A DNA stretch of 64,000 bases, from positions 992,001 through 1,056,000 of the forward strand of contig JAGTXO010000001.1 of assembly GCA_019448385.1 (NCBI GenBank), read 5' to 3'. Source of the stretch: Diacronema lutheri (lineage: Eukaryota > Haptophyta > Pavlovophyceae > Pavlovales > Pavlovaceae). The notes beneath the pieces are model-generated. The model worked only from the letters and a program-made list of their open reading frames with translations. It searched no databases and was not told where the DNA came from. Position numbers and translations under genes: made by a program. Shown in pieces: positions 55,641-64,000 of the stretch; positions within the stretch are counted from its first letter, which is position 1; each line of letters starts with the position of its first letter.

Positions 55641-57517
55641 TTGGCCGCGCGCGCGTGCGCCGGCCGTCCGTCCGCGTTGCGCCTCGCGCGCGCCTGCTTG
55701 CTCGTGCGCGCGAGGCCGTCGCGTGGCGGTGGCGGCAGCGTGGCGAGGAAGCGCGCGGTGGGCGGCGGCGCGCGCACGCCGCGCTGCTGCCGTGCGATGG
55801 CCGCGAGCCGCCGGCCCGCCGCGCTGCCGCCCGCGCCGACGTGCTGCCGGCGGCCGAGCGCCGCCGGTGGCGGCGGCGGCGGCGGCGCGGCGGCGGGCGG
55901 CGGCGCGACGGCGGGCGGCGGCGCGGCGGCGGGCGGCGGCGCGGCGGTGGGCGGCGGCGCGGCGGCGGGCGGCAGCGGCGGCGGCGCGGCGGCGACGGCA
56001 GCACCAGTCGGCTTGTCCGCCCACGCACCCGAGACGCTGTCCCAGGCCTTGCCCGGTGGCGCGCGCCCACGCGGCCGCGGGTGGCGGGCTCGAGCGGCGG
56101 GGGGCGGGCGGCCGGCGCGCCAGTCGAAGACAGGTGCAACCGTGGCGGCAGGCGCCGAGTGCAGCGCGTCGGTCACAGAGCGCGTGGTGCGCGCGGCGAC
56201 CGTGGCGCGCATGGCGGGCGGGCGGTGAGCAGCGCCCGCCGGCGCGCCGGCGGGCGCGGCAGCCGGCGCGCCGGCGGGCGCGGCCGCCTCGAGCCCGGCG
56301 GAGGCGCCGCGCTTGCGCTTGCGCGTGCCGCCGCGCGTGCGCCTGCGCGCGCGCCCGCCGCGCGCCCGTTCGGCCTGCGCGTCGCCAGCCGCGTCGCCGG
56401 CCGCCGCGCCGCGCCGCACGTAGACGACCGCGAACGCCTCCTCGCCGGTCCCGTCGACGCCGCCGCGCGCGCGGCGCAGGACCGACCGCCACTGCAGCCG
56501 CCGCGCGCGGCCGGGCTCGCACGCAAACCAGCGCCCACCGCGCCTGACGACGGCCACAAAGTCGTCGTCGCGCCGCCCGCGCCGGCGCGTGCGCAGCAGC
56601 ACGCACTGCACGTCGAGCCAGCCCTCGTGCCAGTCGGCCGTGCTGGGGGCGACGCGAATCGACTGCGGGAGCTCGACGCCAAAGCCGGCGAGGCGCACGA
56701 TGTGCGCGACGATGACGCTCGAAATGGCGGGGGCGCTCGGCGGCTCGTCCGCTGCAGCGAGCACCGCCCCGCCCCAGTGCTCACGCGTGACGCAATCCGC
56801 GTCCTCGACGTGCACGTGCGCCACGCTCGCGCCGAGCTGGTGCAGCAACGCGCAGATGTCGGCGTCGACCGTCCTCTCCTCCTCGGCCGCCTCGGCCGTG
56901 CCGCGGGCGGCGGCGTCGCCCGCCGGCTGCCCGAGGTACGCGATCGCCCGCTCGACGGCCGCGCGCTCCGCACGCGCTGCGCTGTCGATCGCCGCATTGC
57001 CGACGGGCGCGCGCAGCGCCGCGATGGCGTCTTGCAACGCCGTCGCGTCGCCCGTCGCCGCCGTCGCCGCCACCGCCGCCGCGCTCGCGGTGCCGTGCGC
57101 GACGGCGTGCAGCGCGGCGGCGCGCGCGGCGGGGATGCGCCCGTCCAGCGCGAGCACGAGCGGCGGCCCGGCCGGCGTCTGCTGCCGCCGGTGCCGCCGG
57201 CTCGCAGCCGGGTGGTCGGCGCGCGCGCGCTCGAGCCGCGCGCGCCGCTCGACGACGCGCGCCCAGAAGGCCTGCACCCTCGGCTGCGCGAATGCAAGCC
57301 AGCCGGCGCCGCGCGTCACGACGTGCACGACGATCCGGTCCTCGTGCCTGAGGTACTGCACGTAGAGCGCTTTGCTCACGCCGAGGACGTGCATGCCGAG
57401 CTGCAGCTGATCGCGGTGCGGCTGCGGCGGCCCGTCCTCGTGCGCCGTGGCGCCCGCCTTGGTGAGCGTCTTCACCTCGACGAGGACCTGCTCGTTGTTT
57501 TCGGGGAGGATGGCGAG
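55640..57517 (-). repeat. Partial near-identical duplicate of the YqaJ gene's 3' part
   Basis: It matches 52243-54149 in the same orientation, offset about 3.37 kb, with long stretches identical by eye and differences mainly in the Pro/Ala and basic repeat segments. The copy begins inside the nuclease domain (PENNEQVLVEVKTL) and so lacks the upstream Glu and Asp catalytic residues. It abuts the copia fossil at 57517. High identity implies a recent event. Confidence 0.88.
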
Positions 57518-60500
57518 GAGGAGCTTCGGGTATGGTCGATCAGAGCGGGCACAACGGACAAGAACCTCCTGCTGCGTACGATGGCGCGCGTCGGCGGGAT
57601 GGCGGAACTCAAGAATGACGCGCTCGACGAGCAGTCGGCGGCGTCGATGGTCCGCAAGTCGTTCAAGGACGCGATGCCGACGGGCAGCTACCCGGGCGGC
57701 GTCACTCATGTCGACATCTTCGAGATCTCTCGTGATGATCTTCCGTTCAGCGTGGAGGGCCGTCGCCTCGGCTTCCGCTACGGGACGATCCTGGTCGACG
57801 GCTACTCGCGTCGGTGGCAAGTGTACGCGCTGCGCACGCTGGCGGAGAGCGAGATCGCGCTCGCCCTGCAGTGGTACGCGCAGCTGTTGGGGACGGGGGC
57901 GATGCACATCTCCCACTGGATCCTCGGCTCGTCGTTCGGGCGACGCAGCATCCACACGGATGGCGGCACTTCGTTGATGGCCGCATCTGTCGAGCGCGCG
58001 CTGGCGCAGCTCGGCTTCTCTTCGACGGTTACCTCCGCACCCGACTCGCCGAGTTCGAATGGGGTGGCGGAGCGCGCGATTCGTTCGCTCAAGGTCCGTC
58101 CGCGCGCGCTCATGACGCGCGCGTGCGGCATACCCATGCACGACTGGCACTTTGCGGCGTGGCATGCGGTGGCATCGCGCAACAGGCTCGCCTCGCAACG
58201 TATCGCGCAGGCGGGTGAGCGCGCCGAGTGGCGGTCGCCGGAGGAGCTCTTCTTCGGCGTGCCGGCTACGTTCAAGCACCACGTGGCCTTCGGGGCCAGG
58301 TGCCGGGTGCTGCTGGTCGGGGCTCGCGCGCAGGCGCTGGGCACGCTCCGACAGCGCGCCGTGCTCGGGCGCGTCTACCTCTGGGGTGGGCACGGCCTGC
58401 AGGTCCGAGGCGTGTTTCGTTACGTCCTCGGCTATGTCGTCCGCTGCGACGACGGTACCCTTTTGTACTCACGCGATGTGTGGGTCGACGAGACGGACAT
58501 CGTCGAGGGGGGGGGGGGTTCTCATCGCTTGGCGCCGCACCGCAGCGGGCTGGCGTGGGAACGAGCGATGCTGCGCGCCGCACGCGCCAGCACGATTCGC
58601 TGCCGGAGGAGGCGCCCGATGGGCGGCTGCCTGCCGACGAGGAGCACGACTGGGCCGACACGCCCGACAGTGCGCGCGAGGATGAGGACGTCGACTTCGA
58701 CGCTTCCGAGAGGCCATCGCACGAGGAGCACGACAGGGCCGACACGCCCGACAGTGCGAGCGGGGATGAGGACGTCGACTTCGACGCTTCCGAGAGGCCA
58801 TCGCTGAGCACCGGAGCTGCGCCGACGCGCGAGCCACCGGGGATTGCGGCTGCGCCGATGCTCGGGCTGCCGTGGTTCGGGGCCTTGCCGAGGCGCGGGG
58901 TGCCCGAGAGAGCGGCTGCGCAGACGCGCGAGCTGCCCGAGAGAGCGGCTGCGCAGACGCGCGAGCTGCCCGAGAGTGCGGCTGCGCAGACGCGCGAGCT
59001 GCCCGAGAGTGCGGCTGCGCCGACGCGCGAGCTGCCGTGGTACGGGACTTCGCCGACGCGCGAGCTGCCGTACGAGTCGCCTTCCGGCCTGATCGGCGCG
59101 GACGACGACGAGGGCGTGACCTCACCTGATGGTCACGCGCAGGGCGCGGACGTGACCTCACCCCAAAGTGGTCGCGCGCTGCCGCGCGACGAGGCGGGCG
59201 TTGCTTACCCCGTGCTCAGTCCGATCGCGAAGCCGCACGAGGACGTGTCGGGCGACGAGTCGGGCGCCAACTATGACGTGCTGGACGAGTCGCAGCAGCT
59301 GCTCGACCGGTCGCACGACGTGGACCGCCGTGATCGCACTTCTCGGTCCAACCCGCAGCTGTTCCCTCGCGTCCTGGCTGCGACCTGCCTCCCTGTCTGG
59401 AAGGCGCAGGACGTCGTCATCCCGAAGAACTACAAGCAGGCGATGCGCTCGCAGCAGGCGGAGCAGTGGCAAGCCGCCGTCCAGGAGCACCTCGCCGGGC
59501 ATGAGCAGCTCGGCACCTTTGAGGAGGTGCTCGTGCCGCTCGGCACGTGGGCGCTCCCGAGCCAGTGGGTCTTTGCCCTCAAGGCCGACCCGGACGGCAA
59601 GGTCGAGCGCTTCAAGGCGCGCTCGGTCCTGATGGGCAACTTTCAGAGGCCCGGCGTGGACTTCCAGGAGGTCTTCTCGCCGACGATTCGGCCCGAGCAA
59701 GTTCGTCTGCTCATCGCGCTCGGGGCCAAGATGCAGACGGGCAAGGCGCAGCGATTCAAGGACGCGACCATCGGCTCGTTCGCCGTCATCACCAAGGGCG
59801 ATGTAAAGGACGCGTACCTCAACTCGTCGCTCAACGAGGACGAGCGGCCGCTGCACAGTTTGCCCCAAGGATACGTGACCAAGACGGTCGCGCCGTCCGG
59901 CTACAAGGTGGTCGGGCGGAGTCTCAAGGCGCACCCAGGCCTTCGGCAGTCGGGGCGCGCGTGGCATCGGCTGCACCGATCGTCGATGCTGGCGCTCGGC
60001 TTCGCCGAGGCGCCGTCTGCCCCGTGCATCTACGTCAAGGAGACGGCACCGGGCGAGTACCTCATCGCAGGAGGGTTCGTGGACGACCTCATCTTCCTCA
60101 ACCTGACGCGCTCGGCGCGCGCGATCGAGGAGCTGGCCGCGAGCCTGCGGCCGCACTACGAGATCAAGCTGTCGGCGAGGCTCGACAAGTTCCTCGGCGC
60201 CATCTTTGAGACGTGGTCGGACGGCATTTACATGCACCTCGGACCGTACGTCACCGGGCTGCTCGAGCGCTTCGAGGCGACGACAGGACAACCGGCGCCG
60301 ACGCCGGAGGTCGAGGCGCGATCGCTCGTGCCGTCAGACGACGACGACGACGAGCTGCTCTCGACGGAGGACAAGCTCATGTACCAGTCCATCACGGGAG
60401 GGCTGATGTTCGCGATGGTGACGTGCCGACCCGATCTTGCGCACGCGGTGAACATGCTGGCGCGGCGGATGTCGAGGCCGAGGGCCGTCGACCTGCGCGC

Positions 60501-61817
60501 CGCACGTCGCGTGCTGCAGTACCTGCGCGGCACCGAGCAGCTCGGCTTGCTCTTCAAGTACGGAGAGCACGCCGAGTGCGCGACGCTGCGCGCGTTCGCC
60601 GACGCGGACTGGGCCAACGACCCCGTGCAGCGCAAGTCCACGACCGGCTACATCGTGTTTTTCAACGGTGCGCCGATCTCGTGGCACAGCGGCTTGCAGA
60701 GCACCATCTCGCTCAGCAGCTGCGAGGCGGAGTATGTCGCATTGCGCGAGTGCTGCCGAGAGGTCGACTACCTCCGGAGCATCATCGACTTCCTCCACCA
60801 GCCGTCGGAGTCGCCGACGGAGATCTTTGAAGACAACCAGGGGACGATCGATCTCGTCAACAACCCGGTGCACCACCGGCGCACGAAGCACGTCGAGGTC
60901 AAGTACCACTACGTGCGCGACGCGCAGGAGAAGGGTCGGATCGTTGTGAGCAAGGTGCACACCTCGCTCAACCACGCCGACATCATGACGAAGGCCACAG
61001 ACAACGCCACGTTCGCTCGCCACGTTACGAGCTTCATGGTTGCCCGCCGCTGAGTGCGTTCTGCGCGCGCGCGCGCCGCACGCACGGTGCGCGTCGAGGG
61101 GGGGTGTTGGCATTGTGTCTGTGCTGCATGTGTTAGTGTGACTGCATGTCCGTGTGACACACACGACGGATCCCACTGGTGGCCGGCGAAACGTTTCGCT
61201 CGCGCCTTTTGGGCGATTCGGTGTCTGAACGACGACGGAAAGAAACGAAGACCGCGCTCGGCCAGACCGAGCACTAGGTGGCGCTCGACTCGCCTGGTCC
61301 GCCCATCGGGGACAGGGAGTCGGAGTGAGCTACTGCGTCGACAAGTTGATCGGGAAGTCTAGCACACGGTATGCCGCGGCTAGCTCCGTAGCGAAGGGTG
61401 TCCGACTGGCCGCGCCCTCCACGGGGTGCACGCGCACTCGGCGCGGTCCGGTCAGTCAGAGGGCCTCAGCTTGCGCGATGCCAGTTGCGATCCCCCCCCG
61501 GAATCCGCCATTCTATTCTACTGGGCGTCAATCACCCGAGCCCTTCCGGTCGCCCGCATTCCGGGGTCGGACCCTCCGTCGGCCCGGCTCGGGCCCTCCG
61601 TCCGCCGCGCCCGCTCGACCCCCGAATTCTACTCAAATCGGCCGGTCAGGAGGGGGGTCTCGGTCCTAGGCTCGTCCTAAGCCGCGCCCCGACCCTTCGA
61701 GCGCTCATTGGCTGGCTTTAAACCCTTGATTGTACGACCCGGGTCGTACTCTCAGCCTTACACTGGCCGGACCAGCCCGGACCGCGCCCTATATAGCTGT
61801 GAGCACCCCTCACCAAT
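57518..61817 (+). mobile_element. Incomplete Ty1/copia LTR retrotransposon (fossil)
   Basis: Visible parts in order: integrase core (about 57.7-58.2 kb), a repeat-rich acidic hinge (58.6-59.1 kb, with tandem ~75-bp and 33-36-bp units), copia-type reverse transcriptase (about 59.4-60.3 kb), RNase H (about 60.5-61.0 kb), then a purine tract and an LTR-like end. The order integrase before reverse transcriptase defines Ty1/copia. No gag, protease or left LTR is seen; the element abuts the duplicated YqaJ segment. It is broken, with about two breaks judging by eye. Long readable stretches suggest a young or moderately young copy. Confidence 0.88.
61105..61817 (+). repeat. Candidate 3' LTR of the copia fossil
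   Basis: A purine tract (GAGGGGGGG, 61096-61104) directly precedes TGTTGGCATTG at 61105, the usual copia arrangement at the start of a 3' LTR. A TATATA lies at 61790-61795. The right limit is uncertain because no second LTR is in the window for comparison. It may reach the end of the PUS3 gene. Confidence 0.5.
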
Positions 61818-63191
61818 CTACTCATTTTCGTCCATCTCGTTCACGCGCTGTCCCGGCTGCTCAGCGGCGCGGCCACCGCGCCCCGCCCTCAACTCGGCGA
61901 GCGAGCGCAGCACGAGAGGCGGGTTGCGCGAGCGGCGCAGCAGCGGAATGTAGAGGCTCTCGCCGCCCCGCGACACCTTCGAGTTGCTGTACCTGTCGCC
62001 ACCGCCCGGCATGTGGCCCATCGCCGGCCACCACTGCTCGGACGGCGCCGCACCCGTGACCGCCGCGAGGAGGGTCGACACGTAGGCGAGGTTGATCGAT
62101 GTGTCGCAGAACGTCTTGAGCGCCGAGCTGGCAAGGGCCTGCGTCGGCGGGGTGGCGCAATGCCACGCAATGCTCGGCTCGTACCCAATTTCCTGCAGCA
62201 CGAGCGGAAGCTCTGACGCCATCGAGTACTGCGGCTTGCCCGGCTGTGCCTCGACGTCGAGCAGCCGCGACACAACCTCGGGCGGCTCGAGGCCGCGGCC
62301 GACGAGGAAGAGCACGCTGACCATGCAGCGCACCTGGTGCCACAAAAAGGCGCGGCCCTTGATCGTGAACGCGCACAGCTGCAACCGCGCGTCGTGCCCG
62401 CACGCGTCGTCTGGCGCGTCGGCGGCGAACGGGCCGGCAACGGGCGTAACATCAAAGTTGGTGAGGGTCCGCACAAAGCTGTGCACCTTCTCCGTGTCGG
62501 CTTTGCAAAAGTTGCGCATGTCGTGCATGCCGACAAACGCGCTTGCCGCCTGCCGCATCCGCGCAAGGTCGAGCGAGCCGCGCAGAAAATAATACCGGTA
62601 GACGCGGTACTTTGCGCTGAACCGCGCGTCAAACGCATCGTCGACCGGCGCCCACGCGAGGACGCGGATCTCGGGCGGGAGCACGCAGTTGAGGCGCGCC
62701 GCGTAATCCAACTCGGCAGAATCGTCCGCCCACGGCGCCTCGCCTACCCTACGGTTCGAGCGCACGTAGAGCGCGACGACCTGTCCAGACGAGGAGACGC
62801 CCTTGTCGGTCCTGCCCGCCTTGGAGAAGCGGCACTCGCTGCGGCTGCGGATCAGGCAGGTCTTCTCGAGGGCCACGTACAGCTGGCCCTCAACCGTGTT
62901 GTCCGACTCCTGCAGCGCCGCCAGCCCATCGTACGTGCGCCCGTCATACGCGACCTTGAGCGCGATGTGCCGCTCGTAGTACTTGGAGAAGTCGAACGCC
63001 CGCCGGCGCTTCTCCGCCTTTGCGCTGCCGAGGCCGGCGCGCGGCGCGGCGGGCGGTGCTGCGCAAACAGCCGACGCTGCAGTCATCGACGCTGCGCGCA
63101 GCTCCCTCCGCAGGCCGACCACGCGGTCGATGAGCTCCTCGCGCGAGAGGCCCGACAAGTCCTCACCCGCGTCCACGTGGGTGTCCGCCAT
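61818..63191 (-). CDS. PUS3: tRNA pseudouridine(38/39) synthase (PUS3/Deg1, TruA family)
   Basis: 457 aa. Converts U38/U39 in the tRNA anticodon stem to pseudouridine. Visible are HIALKVAYDGRTYDGLAALQ, TVEGQLYVALEKTCLI, the catalytic FSKAGRTDKGVSSSGQVVAL (Asp of GRTDKGV), DARFSAKYRVYRYYFLRG, MRNFCKADTEKVHSFVRTL and AFLWHQVRCMVSVLFLVGRG. A short coiled N-terminus (LSREELIDRVVGLRREL) is typical of PUS3. No intron is needed. The last ~10 residues lie next to the copia LTR-like end and may have been altered by it. Confidence 0.94.
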   Translation of the reverse strand: MADTHVDAGEDLSGLSREELIDRVVGLRRELRAASMTAASAVCAAPPAAPRAGLGSAKAEKRRRAFDFSKYYERHIALKVAYDGRTYDGLAALQESDNTVEGQLYVALEKTCLIRSRSECRFSKAGRTDKGVSSSGQVVALYVRSNRRVGEAPWADDSAELDYAARLNCVLPPEIRVLAWAPVDDAFDARFSAKYRVYRYYFLRGSLDLARMRQAASAFVGMHDMRNFCKADTEKVHSFVRTLTNFDVTPVAGPFAADAPDDACGHDARLQLCAFTIKGRAFLWHQVRCMVSVLFLVGRGLEPPEVVSRLLDVEAQPGKPQYSMASELPLVLQEIGYEPSIAWHCATPPTQALASSALKTFCDTSINLAYVSTLLAAVTGAAPSEQWWPAMGHMPGGGDRYSNSKVSRGGESLYIPLLRRSRNPPLVLRSLAELRAGRGGRAAEQPGQRVNEMDENE

Positions 63192-63774
63192 CGCTCCAGA
63201 GTGTGCAACGATGTACGGTGACGCGTGACGCTCTGAGTCACTGACCGCCTGGCGGACCGCGGATGTCGCCCGTCGCTGTCGGCAGGAGGGCGTGTCGCGA
63301 CCTCTCGCGATGGAAACCAGGCTTTTCTTCCCTATAACCCCGACGTGGTCTACAATCTCGGCGCTCCTCGGCACCGTCTGTGTCGAGCAGCCGAGGATGA
63401 GCGCGCGTCCCGCCGTGCTGGCTTGGCCACGGCCAGCTGGCCACGGCGTTCGTGCGCACCCGAATGCAGAGCGCGCCGGCGCCGCATGGCGCGCCGCGCC
63501 AGAGCGCGGTGCAACACGCTCCGCGAGGACAGGCGATGTGCGCTCTCGCGGCTCGAATCCATCGCGCGCGCATCTCTAGGCAGTCCGCCTCGCCGACTCG
63601 CATCGCATGTTCCCTCCTTGGCAGCCAGCAGGCTTCGCGCGGCTTCGCGCGCGCGAGTTTGCCAAGCTGCCTCAGTCCGGGCGGAGCGCCGCGGTACCGC
63701 GGCGCGCGCCGTTGCGCGAGCTGACATGCCCTGCGCGGCGGCGGCGCGCGCGACGCGGCGCACGCGTGCGGCCC
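63192..63774. other. Intergenic region, no gene recognised
   Basis: 583 bp between the PUS3 start and the PP2C stop, both on the minus strand. It should contain the PUS3 promoter and the PP2C 3' UTR. No repeat, RNA gene or protein was recognised. Confidence 0.5.
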
Positions 63775-64000
63775 TCACGCCATCGGCGTGATGCTAGGCT
63801 CAAGCCACGGCAGCCTGAGCACGATGCACGAGATGTCGTCACGGTAGTCCCCCTCCTCCACCTTCCACATGTGCGCCGCCTGTTCGATGATACGATCCAC
63901 AATGTCCTCCGTCGGCTGCGAAAGGTTTTGCATCGCGATGTCGATGACCTGCTGCGATTCGAGCAGCTCCCACACGCCGTCCGAGCCGATGATGAGCACC
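63775..64000 (-). CDS. PP2C-type protein phosphatase, C-terminal end
   Basis: The last ~75 residues of a PP2C (PPM) Ser/Thr phosphatase; the rest lies beyond the window. LIIGSDGVWELLESQQVIDI contains the metal-binding Asp of the SDGVWE motif, and EGDYRDDISCIVLRLPWL contains the DDISxIV metal-binding pair near the C-terminus. The acidic metal site is intact in the visible part. Confidence 0.9.
   Translation of the reverse strand, partial: VLIIGSDGVWELLESQQVIDIAMQNLSQPTEDIVDRIIEQAAHMWKVEEGDYRDDISCIVLRLPWLEPSITPMA

Noticed and set aside
55043-57520. Apparent fusion of the copia integrase to a long N-terminal open frame
   Set aside because: The upstream part is the antisense of the duplicated YqaJ segment, including an inverted chromodomain scrap. 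It is a by-product of the junction, not a protein domain.

Overview
The window is nuclear DNA of a GC-rich, gene-dense, unicellular eukaryotic alga, most likely one with a red-type secondary plastid. A haptophyte fits best; a pelagophyte is not excluded. The evidence is a nuclear gene for a plastid-type sigma-70 factor, a small protein with a signal-plus-transit style N-terminus, spliceosomal GT-AG introns of about 100-270 bp, a selenocysteine glutathione peroxidase, a sialic/Kdn acid synthase and an LRRC56/ODA8 homologue that implies a motile flagellum. The introns rule out bacterial origin. Where donor, acceptor and phase could all be matched by eye, exons are given.

Layout. About 0-47 kb and 61.8-64 kb are host genes, largely alternating in strand, with very short divergent promoters (start codons 0-100 bp apart) and short convergent gaps. 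In order: an unknown partial gene, plastid sigma factor, secreted beta-helix protein, a very large low-complexity polyQ protein, a coiled-coil protein with a minisatellite in an intron, a small predicted plastid protein, an OGFOD3-like oxygenase, mitochondrial ribosomal uL24, proteasome RPT2, LSm6, an LRR protein, COX6A, a uS2m-like protein, the selenoprotein GPx with a SECIS element, LRRC56, a DUF202 membrane protein, a decayed NACHT/DUF4062-type gene, an unknown, a 4CXXC_R1 zinc-finger protein, glutathione reductase, a membrane-anchored haem peroxidase, an unknown, SNRNP27, SF1, NUP43-like, NeuB-like, a DENN-GRAM protein, tRNA isopentenyltransferase, a class 3 lipase, a sugar-transporter remnant and a Ser/Thr kinase. 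After the mobile cluster come PUS3 and the end of a PP2C phosphatase.

About 47.5-61.8 kb is a mobile-element cluster and the most interesting part. On the minus strand one open frame carries, from its 5' side, a YqaJ-type recombinase/exonuclease, a long Pro/Ala linker, a chromodomain and the N-terminal half of a Fanzor protein (eukaryotic TnpB). A 128-bp GT-AG intron then joins it to the Fanzor RuvC half and an acidic tail with a basic C-terminus. A near-identical partial duplicate of the YqaJ part (55.6-57.5 kb) follows, with short templated inverted fragments at its junction. It abuts an incomplete Ty1/copia fossil (integrase, reverse transcriptase, RNase H, one LTR-like end). A combined YqaJ-chromodomain-Fanzor unit is not a form I know from described Fanzor carriers.

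All calls come from reading translated sequence by eye. No alignment, profile search or expression data were available.
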